Assembly (NCBI GenBank): GCA_963969495.1
Contig: OZ018337.1
Location: 85,534,777-85,598,776, forward strand
Origin: Ceratothoa steindachneri
Lineage: Eukaryota; Arthropoda; Malacostraca; Isopoda; Cymothoidae
DNA length: 64,000 bases
Reading direction: 5' to 3'
The position numbers and the translations under genes were made by a program. The first letter of the stretch is position 1; the number at the start of each line of letters is the position of its first letter. Positions 11,216 through 23,589 of this stretch are shown piece by piece. The notes beneath the pieces are model-generated. The model did no database searches. It was not told the DNA's origin and saw only the letters and a list, made by a program, of their open reading frames with translations.

Positions 11216-11250
11216 TGTTGGCCAAAAGTATTGGAAACACCAAATAGCTA
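11216..11250 (+). repeat. Lone Tc1-type terminal inverted repeat
   Basis: GGCCAAAAGTATTGGAAAC at about 11,220-11,238 matches the pattern common at ends of animal Tc1-like elements. I found no matching inverted end or transposase within the next 1.5 kb, so this would be a remnant or one end of a short non-autonomous copy. Confidence 0.45.
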
Positions 11251-12869
11251 TTTGCACCGAAAGGCATCACACGTGTCTTGACAGATGTATTAATCACTTT
11301 TAGCAAACCAATTATTTTTTAGTGACATATGCGAGGGTACTCTAATCTTAGTTTTATTCTCCCCTCTACTTTCATCATATTAAATGCATGCAAATGCTGC
11401 TTCTACCTGTACTATTAACACTTATCCTGACGCCTGTGTTTGGCATGAAGACGCTTTTCTGTACTTGCACCTTAGATACTAAAATACCCTGTTGACGGCC
11501 CATGTGAGAAAGTGTGTTTAATAGTTGAGTGTGCGTTTAATAGAATCTTACACTAATTTATTTGCAACAACCTTTACATTCATCCAACCATTATTTTAAT
11601 AATTTCTTAATGTTTTCTTATTTATCACTAATATAAAAACCCTGCATTGTAATCGATTCTGCCATGGAGTGCACGTTTCTACATCACGTTTGTATTTGCG
11701 CCTTTCGGGCTGCGGGCTGGAAATCTAGCAAATTAGAACATTGTTTAATGAATAAGCAGGAAAAATTCGATCTGTATTTATATGACCTTACGATTTTCTC
11801 CATCGGGTTTTTAAAATAAAGGTGCCGCATCAATAATAAGGGTATGGTGCAGAATTCACAAATAAACTGATGGTTCAGACATAATCATTTGGACTATATA
11901 ATATTAAGGAGTGACAAACCTTCTAATGATAATATGAGGTTCGTTTGGAATTTGATAACTTACGCTATTACAAGTTGCCAGCAACTGGAATTCTGGAAGT
12001 AAAAACCTATCGGTCTACTTATCCTGGGTACAAATCCGGAATTAGCAGTAAATAATGGAAATATATTTTGGGACAATATTGAACTAATCTTCACATACAT
12101 ATGTTATCTAGTATTTTCAAAAAAATTTTATGTATTGTTTGCATTTGTAGAATAATTGAAAGGATGAAAAATATTTAGTAAAACATTTCGTAAAATGGGG
12201 AGAAATGTCTGTGATATGGTAGGCAGGCGAATGTCCTTCCGTCCTGAGGGAATGTTGTGCCCATCGAATATTATCATCAAGAAGAAGGTCTTTAGCGTCA
12301 GCATAAGAGACACTACTGTAAAGTGTGTGTTGGGTGAAAATGGTCAGACATGAAGAGAAGAACGGTAATAAAAGTGGAACTCAAGTGGAATGAATTGTGT
12401 ACGGTACAATACAGGTGAAGATGGGTAAATGTGTCGATCGTTGCCCTGAAGCAATCACAAATTCATTTCAAAGTGTGTACGACAGTAGAGATGGATAAAG
12501 CATGTGTGATATAGAAAGAGAGAAATAAAATTGTTGAAAGGAGGAATTAGTGTCGGAGATTTGCAAAGGGATGCGAGGCGCTTCGTGAACAGGCGTATCT
12601 CTTTCATTGTTTTAATGTTTGGGCTTGTTTTCTTACGGCGTTCAAGCATTTTATCCTAAATATTTAATGATTTTGTATATGTTATGCACATATGTTTTGT
12701 TATATTTTAATTACTATAATATTATTCTCATTCTTAGTATTTCGATTTTCATGTATTTTGTGATGTATTAGTTTGCGTATTTTCGTCGTTTTCTTCCCTT
12801 TGGTCAAAATTAGTGTTTTTGAGTAGCAATCTTTATGTTTATAGTAATCCGGTGTTTTTACACATTGCA
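11251..12869. other. No gene seen
   Basis: AT-rich sequence with short open frames lacking any recognisable domain. A weak direct repeat (GTGTTTAATAG and GCGTTTAATAG) lies near 11,513-11,541. Confidence 0.4.
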
Positions 12870-14690
12870 TCATGCATAGTAAAACATTTGGCCTCCAAAA
12901 GCCAAAAGACTAGTGCAACTTGGAAATCTTGGAGAACTTCTGTCTCCTTTGTCCAGGTTAATCATTTTAACGAATTCCTAATCCATTTTCTGATTACCCA
13001 TCTCTTGCATATCCATAGTCTATTCTTTAAGAACTGTTTTAATGGTTGTTATCGCAACCTCCCTATGCAGCTCTTCATGGCTTCTTCTTTAGTACTTGTT
13101 GGTACACTTAACTAGGTACACGCATTTGTTCTGCACGTTCTGTTGTCTCCTCTTTTGTGTCTTCGAGGCCAGAGAGACGGCGGAACCGTAGTATAACAGC
13201 ATAGATTTTACAAATGCATGGTAGATCTTTCTATTACTCTCTCGGAGATTTCTGACCCTTGAATAGAGTTAGGACTGCGGCGGAGCCTTCCAAAATTACG
13301 CTCAATGTTGTATGGATATCCCCTAAACAAGACCTAGACATCTGAGAGTAGTTTCATTGCAATGGAGACTACCTTGAATTTTTCTTGGTTATAATTATTT
13401 TAAAATTTAGCCTCGGTGCTTTTTACTCTTTCGATTTCTGCCGCCGTCATACGAGCTTAGAAAGGCGAGTTACGCCAATGATACTATTTTCTGGTTGAAA
13501 TCATCCGAGAAGTGAATATTAAGGCAAGTGGTGTAGCCTGGATCTGGAATATCCGCGATGTTTAGCGAGTAAAGAGTGTAGGAGAGACACCACCCTTACG
13601 CAATGCCTGCAGTACGAATGAACTTTAGTCCATCCATTCTTCCAAAACTGATATGACGATACTCTTTCTAAGGTTTCAATTAGTACAGGTTGCAGGATCT
13701 TAAATTACTTGCGTATTAATCTAACATTATCAAATGCATTTGATACATATCGACATAAAATGTGCTTGGTCAAGTTTTTCGTGATGACCTCTATCGCCAT
13801 CTCCCTACTTAGATTTTTCAAAAAAAACAAAATGATTCGGATTCTACAAGAATTTCTCCCACAGGTGAGGCCCCAGGCTTCTAATAGGGATTTTATCAAA
13901 GAGTTCCTCGCTAAATTCTAAGAAGAAAATAGGTCGGTAGCTCTCCTTCTTCTTAGGATCCTTACCGTTTTTGGCTAAGAAGATCATCTTACCGGTCTTG
14001 AAAGCGGCAATGAGGTATCCTGTTTTAGACAGGATACTTTCGATGATTTTAGCTCGTGCTTTATCAAATTTAACTTTGTTAGCATTGATTTTCCTGTGGC
14101 TTTGTGAGGCAATGATTGGAGCGTGCCGAGTAGTTCTCCCTTGGCTATCTATTCGCCTAATGTCGCTCTCTATCCACCTGGTGATGTGAATGCGTTCTAT
14201 GGATTTAAGTGTTATCATTGTCTATGATTTTGTCATCAAACTCTATGTCATATTTTTTTTTTCCTTTTTATTAGGTTGTTTTTAAAATAAATTCGGAATA
14301 TTGCTTTAATATTTTCTTCTTCCGATGGATGTTTCCGTCTTTGTTTTGTTTTTCCATTTTCTCCGCTCATCCAGTTGATTCTATGCCAAAAATCGTTGGT
14401 ATATTCATTCTGATCGAGGCTTTCGATCTCATTTTCCCCTCGTCTTCAACTGGGTGAGTTCAGCTTTAATCTCTTTACTTCTTTGTCATCGATCCATTTA
14501 TAAGTTGAGATGGATCCATGCGTGAATTTCTGGTAAGAAGCTCAATCTGCGACCATCAGTTGTTTTGTGAGGTCATCGAGTGCATCACCAATCTCAATCA
14601 GAATTGCCTCACCCAAAGTAGGAGGGGCATAGTTCTATAGTAGTTGTGCATACCGTATCCAGTCTGCCCTTTTCTAGTTTTTCTATTGAT
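12870..14690 (-). pseudogene. Jockey-like LINE ORF2 reverse transcriptase relic
   Basis: Reading the minus strand from 14,690 downward: a linker region (LGEAILIEIGDALDDLT), then the RT fingers at 14,218-13,844 with FKTGKMIFLAKNGKDP and SYRPI (the classic LINE K-x-G-K-D and SYRPISLL blocks), then MAIEVITKNLTKH and AFDNVRLI. The palm GGVSPTLYSLNIADIPDPG is followed by HFSDD at 13,500-13,514, where the family has a Y/F-x-D-D box. The C-terminal part matches the conserved tail of Jockey/CR1-type ORF2 (a motif like SERVIERS, then LLYYGS in a shifted frame, then QNKCV). Many frameshifts and stops. No endonuclease domain or 3' tail is resolved, so the copy is 5'-truncated or unreadable beyond 14,690. 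RT would prime cDNA synthesis at a nicked target. Confidence 0.8.
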
Positions 14691-15221
14691 CGTGAGTATG
14701 ATCCTTATATAATCACTACATGGTGATCAATGAGTTAAATCACTCTTGAAAGAGGCAATTATTTGCACAAGGATACTTGACATCCCAATTTTGTCATATT
14801 CCACTTAAGGAGGAGTTAATATTAGTAAAGTATTTTCATATTGTATAAAATAGGTGCCAAGAATAAATATATGCTTTAGAGATCCATGTTGTTCTTTTTT
14901 AGTTATTCTTAGGTGTGATGTGCCGTTTCTAACTGCAAAAGATGTCGCACTTTTCCAGAAAGACGAAATGGAAGGCTACAAATTTCTGAACTGTGCGCAA
15001 ACAAATAAACGTTCTAAACTCTTTGGATTTCGACTTTTGTTGTCTAATTGATTATAATGCAAATTAACAATCAAGTAGCTGAACTAAGGTAAGATCAAAT
15101 TATTATGGATTTCTTGAAAATTCGTAATTTTTTTGAGAAAAGGTTAGATAAAGTTATTTTAATGATATGTAATATTTATTTATTTTCATATATATGTCAA
15201 AAATATTCTTTCTTACATTCA
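14691..15221. other. No gene seen between LINE and Tc1 relics
   Basis: AT-rich. Open frames at 14,854-15,051 and 15,105-15,290 have no recognised motif, and the latter overlaps the end of the Tc1 relic antisense. Confidence 0.4.
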
Positions 15222-16150
15222 TTAATACTTGATTTTACCGAGTTTAGCAGATTTAACTGCTTTAACACGCTCTGGCGTGCAAGCGATTAAAGTTCTGCAT
15301 AATTACTTGATTCTCTCGGCGGGAAACCAAACGTAGATAAAACGTTCAATGAGCTTTGCTTTGGATGTTATTAGAACTTCGTTTATTTCATTTTTTAGAA
15401 TTTACCATAAAGTCTGTATAGAGTTCATGTCTGGTGAATTTCCAGCACATAATAGAATTTCAATGCCATTCTGTGCACACCATGTCTTCTCTGATCGCGC
15501 CGTGTGACAAGGAGCAGAGTTTGAGTAAATATGCATAACCTGTCACGCAAACATTGACTCATTTCAGGTATGAAACGGTTTTTTAGAAGTGGAATATACT
15601 TATACTGATTTATCATATCTTCAACAATCTTCAGCGACTTGTCCCACGTATGTACAGAAATTACTTCCCACACCATAATTTTCTTATAATATTATACAGT
15701 CTTTTTAAGACACTCTGACATAAAACCCTCACCTGACCGCCTCCTTACTGTCTGTAAACCATTATTAAGTACTGGAATAGTTGATTCCTCCGAAATCACA
15801 TGCTGCAACAATATAAAACCCTATTGCAGTACTAAAACGACTTGCGATGCTTGTTTTATTTTACTGTCTTTTCTTGCTGTTGTTTTCCTCTTGCAAACAC
15901 ATTTTCCAGGCTTTGATCTATCCAAATTAAAAGCATTTTTATTTTTTTTTATATTGCTTACTTTTTGACAAAAAATCCCAATTTCTTTAAAATATATCTC
16001 TGTTTTAGAGTACTATCACTTACTAAACTTTGATCTCTCCAATTTTCCGAGAACTCAAGCTACTGACTTAACCATAGGTGTTGACATTCTTTTTCCCATT
16101 ACTCTTCAAGAAAAAACAGTTACTATTACCCACAAACAAGCAAAATACAA
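15222..16150 (-). pseudogene. Tc1-like (DD34E type) transposase relic, copy 1
   Basis: Minus strand. The upstream part has VLNNGLQTVRRRSGEGFMSE (15,720-15,800), then MVWEVIS, a region like VEDMINQYKYIPLLKNRFIP, and a C-terminus with TPERVKAVKSAKLGKIKY ending at a TAA at 15,222. These are ordered hallmarks of Tc1 transposases, which cut and paste DNA with a DDE triad. The second catalytic Asp codon after CIF-x-Q has lost one base near 15,519-15,523, shifting the frame. The third acidic residue is Gln in NSIQ (codon 15,414-15,416) where the family has NPIE. Spacing between the two sites is 34 residues once the shift is allowed for. The N-terminal DNA-binding half is poorly readable to about 16,150, and terminal inverted repeats were not found. 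Confidence 0.85.
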
Positions 16151-19100
16151 ACTAGTTAATATACTGGGTCATTGACAGCAAAAGAGAATAGCGCGCAAAT
16201 TCTCCCCCTATAAAGTTGGTATTGGAACAGAGGCAAGAGACTAACAGTTGCCGCCGTGGGCAAATCCGAATTGGTGTTGCCTTCTTTTATTTCAACAAGT
16301 TTGCCAAAAAATGTGGCAAAACACTAATATTTAGTCTTCAAAAATGTACAATAGGCCTTTCGTACTACTAGGATGAAATAATTGCATTATTGACTTATTA
16401 AATAGTTTTAAGTTACCTTTTACCAGTAAAATTCCGAATTTTCAAGAAATTTTCAAGATAGACATAGATAAAGTTCATATAATATGGGATTTCGCAAATG
16501 CTAACTCTAATGTATGTGTTCCTGGGCACATATTTTTTATTTTTTCCTGTGGAAATATGGGAAATGCGATAAAGAGAAAGATGGATAAAAAGGTCTGAAT
16601 AATTTTAGAGAAAGAGCAAAAAGAAAAGATGTAGATGCCTGCCAATTGTATAAAAGCCGAGAATTTGGGGCTAACCAGAGCCCTATCTGCCCCGCCTACA
16701 AAAATAAAGACAAACTACAGGGTGCACATCAGCTTCTACGGCTAAATTTCATTATAGAGCAAAATTAGCTCGTTAGCGAAGAATAGAAATCCTCATGTAA
16801 ATGTTGTTCATACGATTTGAATATTTCAAAATTTTAAAATGACGCGCTTGCGATGAATAATTATTATTGGTGGTTCTTCCATTTACGAACTTGGTTTTCC
16901 AAACCTGTATCGGTACTGGCTTTCCTTAAAGGTAAGGAAAACATAATCTATTTATTGACAGATGATATATTTCAAATTAATTATACACATATATTAACAC
17001 TCATAGCAGAAACCAGAAAAATATGCCGTTTACTAAATATAAGTTGTTAACGATGTAAGGGCATTTTCGAAGGCCCCCCAAAATTCTTCCTATGGTTGTT
17101 TATTTTTTGTTCAGATTTAATGTGAGGTGAATTAATGCTTAGGTCTTTCTAAGCTACACGGTTAAGTTTAGAGACTTATTTTATTTTAATTTTAGCAAGA
17201 AGGATCGTAGGAGAATATGTATTGAACGAGCAATGGTAAAATGCTTATGTCTAAATCCCTGCTCGGATCTAGCAGGACAAATACTGTTTTCTTTCTGCTT
17301 CTAACTGATAGCGGGAGATATTGAAGGGCTTTGATAGAGATCAGATCTCGTGTTCCAGTATTATTTTAATAATTCTTTCTTTCATGAAGTGTTTACTATG
17401 AATATTTTTAGTTAAGACTTCCAATTATCAGAAGTTACGTTTGTGAGGACTTAGGTTTAAATGATGAAATAAGGTAATATCGGGGCTTTATATAAGATCT
17501 TCCCCACCCACGCGACTATTCAATTATTATATCAGCGAGCAGATTTCCCTGCTTAAGTAGGGAGCTTAGTATGAATAAAACAACTGAGCTCATTCAGGGA
17601 AGGGTCCTTTGAATAAGAGATGCGACCCAGAAATTTATAGTGTCTTTGTTGCGAGCTTCGTTTTGGAAGTTGTTAGCCTTTTTGCCATCATGAATAAAAT
17701 CAGAAGATCTAGAGGTGACTTTGAAGAATCTTGTTCATTTGTTTAGGGAAACGATAATATTTTAAGCTTTATCTTGTTTATTTTTAAATCTATATTCATT
17801 ATTTCTATTTTTTATAAGATTCCTCTTATTTACCTCGAAATACCGTCTGTTTCTCTTCACTAGATATTTTCTATTACTTTTCAATGTAAAATGTAATTAG
17901 TTTAACTCGTATAAAACTTTCAACTATTATTTTCTGTAATAAACTCAGTCAATGTGATAATACTAATTTAGTTTCATTAAAAAATAACTAAAACTTTATG
18001 CAACCTTTGCGTATTGTTGTTTCTTTGTTTTCAATAAGGACCACAAAGAAGTTGCCAATAATTCTGCGAAAATCTTTTGCGTCCTGCCAAAGAATTTTAG
18101 TAATCATCCAAGAAATAAGATGTATTAATCAATTGAACCACTTCACAACTTATGTTAGAGTATATGAATATTCATTTTCCTCAGGGGTGAACAAATTAGT
18201 TTGTGCGAATGTAACTAATTTATAACAATTCAGATATGCTGAATGACCAAAGAAGCTGCCTGCTTCAGTATTAAAATACAGCTGTATGGTTGTTCCTTTT
18301 CATGCAATACCTAGTGCTATGCAAAGTAAACAAAGTAAGAGTTCGTGAAAGAGAAAATTAAGATAGAAGGTAAAAGACCGAGAACAGGGAATGCATAAGG
18401 CAAACGATGGTGTGAGAAAGATAAAAGTTGGAGAGAGAGAAAATAAACACAAATTAAGTTAGATTTGAGCATTTCGAACTCTAGTTTTCCTCGCTCGTTC
18501 TGCCATCTCGGAAACATTTTGGACGTACTTCAGAACTTTCCTCCTTTATAACTACTCATAGCTTTATCCATCCGGACCAAGGACTTTGTTTAACAGTACT
18601 CCTTGGTTGACTAATTTTTTTTTCCAGCCATTTGTGGAGTTATGGACATATCTAACGAATCAAATTAGTGAATAAAACGAAGACGTACGTACCACGACAT
18701 AGCGCCTTTAGTTGTCTTTCAGACATTTAACTTACACACATTTTAATTTTTACGAACTTTATACATTTTATTAAATCCAGGGACAAAGCCTTCATAGCCA
18801 CCATGCCATCGTGTAATGTTTATTTTTTTTTAATTAATAAATAAAACGTGTATTGGTATTTATATTTGGAGCAAGAGATATAAAAAAGGGGTTACACCTG
18901 GCAGATAAAACATCCTAACCTAACGTAAATTCTTGAGGATTTTCTCTTTCTTTATTTCTATGCCGAGTTCAAAATATTTTTAAATAGGATGAGAATTTCT
19001 AAAAAATACAATAGTTGAGTTTTTCCCCGCCCGAATTCATTTCTGCCTTTCTTTTTCATCTTTCCCCTTTTCGGGTCTTTGTCACGAAACTTGATATTTT

Positions 19101-19473
19101 ATAAGGATCCGTTTGGTACAGTTTTTTAAAATTGTTTTCACAGAAACATTGTAACCATGTTACCGATATTATATAAAAAGCTAACTACCATATATTAGCC
19201 ACAACTTTAGCACTATTGATATTTAGCAGCATTAATTTTATTGTTATTTGTTTTTGTATCGCTTATTTTCTTTATTTTATTTGTTGCTTCAGGTTCATGA
19301 TTTTCCTCTCCTTAGGCGAATTTACTCAAAAGTTCATTAAGTATTTTCCATTTTACATTAAACTTTATCATTGTCTTAGAATGACCCTTGGTTTTGATCA
19401 CTATACTCTTTGACACCCTTTTGGTAGTGGTATGCTTTAAGATGCGTGAGTTACTTCTATGATAAAGTAGGCT
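16151..19473. other. No gene seen
   Basis: AT-rich. Several 60-75 codon frames (for example 16,853-17,050, 17,998-18,225 and 18,317-18,517) lack domains or codon bias. A GC-richer patch at 16,190-16,290 is unidentified. Confidence 0.4.
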
Positions 19474-19640
19474 TTGTTCTAAGAGTGCTAATTCAGTAGT
19501 TTTGTTCTTAAGGAAGAGCTATTTTTAAACACATAAGGATAAGTGGAAACACCAGAATCTACCAAAATAAACATGTATTTTAAATGAAACACTTAACTAT
19601 TACAAACCAACAGTTAACACCTTTCTATCTTTGGCATCAA
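19474..19640 (+). repeat. Dispersed repeat family 3, copy A
   Basis: Blocks TTCTAAGAGTGCTA, ACACATAAGGATA.., CCAAAATAAAC, and TTTTA (a run into AT-rich sequence) recur in order at 34,163-34,330 on the same strand. In both places a GC-rich, hairpin-bearing block follows within a few hundred bases. Confidence 0.6.
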
Positions 19641-19869
19641 AGATCTTTCAATGACAATAACTAAACAAATAGGCTTCCCGTAAACATACCAATTGCCGCT
19701 TAGTATTTTTTTCGCGATTCTATTTGATTAGCGTTAAACAATAAATTAACCCACTCTCGTCTACAAACACATATGACCTAGGTTCACGAACAAGGGTTGC
19801 TAATCTCCTTTAAAACGTGGGACGCACTAAACTTCTACTATCGCAATAGAGATATAAATGTTATTTTTA

Positions 19870-20690
19870 ACTAACAGGTAGGATTAGGGATTGCCGGATG
19901 TCGCTGGAGGACTTATCTCTCGCTTTGTAGTGTTGTGGCCGCTGGTTGAATTTTCATCGATTAGGGATTGCTTGTCGCCTGTGACGGGGGCTGATTCTTC
20001 AACGTAATTAAAGAACAAGAGCTCGTTGGGGCTGGGTTCTTCTCCTCTCACTCTTACGGAGCTTGAGATGTGAGAGTCGCTCGAGGGTAAGCGGCTTTGC
20101 TTTTCTTTAGTCAGACTACTTTGCAGACTGAACACGCTTCCTCGGTATGGTATCGATATAAAGCTTGACTATTTAGGTTAATACGGCCCTGAAAGGGGAG
20201 ATCGATTTTCTCAATCTGATCCTATCGTTTCTTACGGAAATAGTCTTGTATGGCTGAAGGATCGATCTTCACGAACTAACCCTTCTTCTGGTGTATCGAC
20301 TTCTAATCTTCTTGTCTGGCTGGAAGATCGATCTTCACGAACTAATCTTTCTTCTGGCGAATCGACTTCTAATAATCTTCTTGTCTGGCCGATGGATCAA
20401 TCTTCACCAACTAATCCTACTCTGGCGTATCGACTTCTGATAATCATCCTCTCTTTCTTTGCGGGGCTTATTCATAGGTGGATTGCCGCCCCATCTAAAG
20501 GCCAAAGTGATCAGGCAACAGAGGCAAAGGGAGGGGGGGAATGGTTAGTTAGCATCTGGGGAGAGCGAGAATTCCTAAGGTTGGACTGATGTGCCCAAGT
20601 CAGCTCGCAAATTAGAGGCTCGCAACCGCACCGCTACTTGGCGTGCCTTCTGACTCGCACCGTGAAACAAGGAAATAAAGTTCCTAAGAA
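19870..20690. other. GC-rich block with palindromes, LTR-like
   Basis: About 820 bp clearly richer in G+C than its surroundings. It includes an inverted repeat CTCTCAC (20,045-20,051) / GTGAGAG (20,070-20,076) and the 66-69 bp tandem repeat below. A minus-strand 83-codon frame (19,884-20,135) is Ser/Pro-rich without a known domain and may be chance. I infer LTR or leader sequence of a retroelement. Confidence 0.4.
20245..20448 (+). repeat. Three-copy tandem repeat, period 66-69 bp
   Basis: Copies start at about 20,245, 20,311 and 20,380, each with the order CTTGT, GATC.ATCTTCAC, AACTAA, and TATCGACTTCT or variant. The second copy contains the perfect 14-bp palindrome GAAGATCGATCTTC. A degenerate fourth copy may precede it at about 20,195-20,244. 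Confidence 0.85.
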
Positions 20691-22149
20691 TTAATAATTC
20701 GTACTAAGGTCATTTTACACCGTCACATTAATACCTTTAGAATTTTTATTGCTTCATTCTCTTTTGAGTTTCATGACTGCATAAAATGTTCCTTTTACTC
20801 TTGATTTGTTAGTGACTATTAAACACGGAATTTTAAATATAGTAACCAATGTTTACCAGAGCGGCGTTCAATAAATTTGAATATTATTCGTTATTTTAAA
20901 TTTTATGGCCTACTCTGTATTCAAATATTTTGGGGGGTTATTGTAACATTTGAGCATTTATCTAAAAATATTTATATATTTAAAACTTATAGCTAAATTT
21001 TTGCGATAATATGAGGCAAGAAATATTAAGAAAATGATAAAAATGGACACAATTCCTACTGATAATTATGGCAATGTATTTGTGTCTGTAATTTTGTATA
21101 TTGTATATTTACATTTTCATTTATATGTGCTTGAATGGGAACAACACCTCTAGATGGAAGATTCACACATACATCCTAGGTATGTATAAATTCTAAAGCC
21201 AAACATCTGTGTCTGAATTTAACATGGCCCTGAAAGAGGGTGAGATTTGCATAAGAATTCAAGCAGTTCTTTATAAGTTAGACAGAATCATGATAAAAGT
21301 GGTCTTGAACACATGTGTCTTCAACTAGCATAAAAGAATGATAGATATATAAACACATGAGAAAATTTAGAAATTAGGCAAGCCATAATAAAATGTCCAA
21401 TGCAGGTCTCGAGTGGGATCCCGCACCTATAAACTTAAATTAATTTCTGGCTCGAATCCTTTTTACGATAAACCAAAACTTGACCATCTATTGTTTGATA
21501 CCATTTTATACTGCCTCGTATGCAATTGCTTAGTGTAAAACCTATTGATAACACTTTTCAATCTGCTTTACACCGATGGCCTTCGTTATCGAGACAATGT
21601 TTCCTGTTGTCAAACATTAAGTTATTATCATTTTTATGTATTAACCCTCGTCACCAAAGATTATATTAAAATCATATGCTCTCCTCACAGATTTCTGTAG
21701 AAGAAACAGATTTTTTTAACATTTTCCGATGTCCAGTTAGTTTACTTCTCTTTCATCTGGAACTTGCAATGTTCTTGAGGAAGCATAGCGTTTCTAAAGA
21801 CGAAAAAAGCCTCTGAATTTGATCTAACTCATTTTTGTGTGGGTAAATTATATGCAATCGAACAATTGTTTTTCTCATATTCTTACCTTTTGTTATTAAG
21901 ATTCGTAAAAGGATTCCAACATTTCGCTAAATATATATAAAAACTCTATATTTACAAATTAAAATTAGTTTTTAAAACCATTGGGAATGAAGTCATTAGA
22001 AGCACCATGATAAAGGAAATTAGAGGCGAATAAAAACCCTTCAAAGGACAATGGACAGGTAGTGGATAGTGATGAGGGCAAAGTGTGATGCACTCAGCAT
22101 AAACATTCTTTGCAGCAATTTGGATTTTCTTAAATGTTTTTCTTGTTCT
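20691..22149. other. No gene seen
   Basis: AT-rich sequence without repeats or motifs I can name. Confidence 0.4.
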
Positions 22150-22465
22150 TCATACACCTTCCATTTGATAAACCCCTTTCTTCATGATACTACAAAAGAT
22201 TTTGACTTTAATTTTCCCGCAGGGTAGGTGTAGGAGGCCATTCCTGAGTGGTTCTCTCCTGAAACAGGCAGGATGTTTTTTCCTTGGAAATCTGATAGCC
22301 ATACCTCTTGAAATCCATTTTGACGCCATCATCAGAAATGACTTTTTCTAAGAGTGTCTTCGACAGTTGTAGTAAAAGATCAACTAACAACCTTGTTATC
22401 ACAGGGTGGCCTGGTTCAACTGCCATCCAGTGACAACTTATTTTTTTACCAAGCATCCAACACAC
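22150..22465 (-). other. Unidentified coding-like patch
   Basis: Two overlapping minus-strand frames (22,208-22,465 and 22,150-22,332) give balanced amino-acid compositions, for example VEPGHPVITRLLVDLLLQLS and VISDDGVKMDFKRYGYQ. The overlap of two plausible frames suggests a frameshifted relic of a longer protein, possibly of a transposon. I do not recognise the family and claim no function. Confidence 0.25.
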
Positions 22466-23204
22466 GAATCAGTTTAAATTTCAAGTTTAACCTTTTACAT
22501 TATTAGTTTAATTTCATTCCTTTCGAGTTACCTCACTCCATTTTCCAGGACATGCTTCAAATCTTTGACATTTACAGGGAAGACTTTTCTGTATCAAAAT
22601 TTTTAATGATTTACTTCTTCAAAAGTTACTCCTTCGTTATTGAAGATGTGTGGACGGTCGTTGTAGTCAAATGTCATAATATCGACTATATAATATGTAA
22701 TACCATAGATAAATATTGTTGTTTTTAACTAAATTATGCTTATTAAAGTAATAATCGTAACTCAAACTAAATATATTTGTAAATTTTTATAGACGTGAGA
22801 CACTGGACGATGCCAGACTTGCTATAACACTTACACGGGAGAGCAGATATCTCTATTCTTTTGACTTCACTTTTGACACATCTGCACAGAATGTGAAAGA
22901 CTTTTTGATGATATGTGCAGGATAAGTAGACCTTTAGGTTTCTTTGACCGAACTTCCCCTATCATATAAGTTATCCTTTTGAAAGCTAAAGAAATCTTGT
23001 ATAGCTCAACTCTTGCAAAACTCGGGAGCTAATAAAATTTACTTCATTTATTTGCAAGAGTGGCCAAAACTTTCATAATCATTTAATAGTAAATCAATGT
23101 TGAAATACCTTGAGCTGATTGTTATGAACGTGAAATCTATGAATCCTGAATTTGCGATGCAAGGATTCAATAAATAATGCGAGAAATTGTGTGGATGTGT
23201 GTCA
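22466..23204. other. No gene seen
   Basis: AT-rich; nothing recognisable. Confidence 0.4.
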
Positions 23205-23432
23205 TAGGCTAGGCTACACTATACTCTGCTAGGAGAAACTATACTACATATTTTATACTATAATATACCTTACTATACTATTTTTGGCGATGCTATGCTA
23301 TATTATACTATTTTCTGCTATAATATACTATGCCATGTTATACTATGCTATAATATGATAAGCACTACTATGCAACAATATGCTATGTACACTATGCTAA
23401 GATTTGCTATGCTCTACTATTCTTTGCTATGC
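23205..23432. repeat. Degenerate CTATR pentamer array
   Basis: About 225 bp dominated by CTATA, CTATG, CTACT and related steps (ACTATGCTATAATATGCTAT-like). No long perfect unit, so it is an old or slippage-generated array. Confidence 0.8.
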
Positions 23433-23589
23433 AATTAGGGTGTGACCACTTTTTCGCCTTTCCAATTCCATAAATGAGGAGTTGAGAAAAGTTAAGGCCC
23501 GGCATTTTAATTAAAAAAAATAAATATATAGTAATATACTTTAGTCTGCTTTTTAATAAGGTTTTAGAAAGTTGTGACTTTTTAGTCAC

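Noticed and set aside
19884..20135. 83-codon minus-strand frame, Ser/Pro-rich
   Set aside because: No recognisable domain; it lies in a GC-rich palindromic block where open frames arise by chance. Kept only as a note in the block entry.
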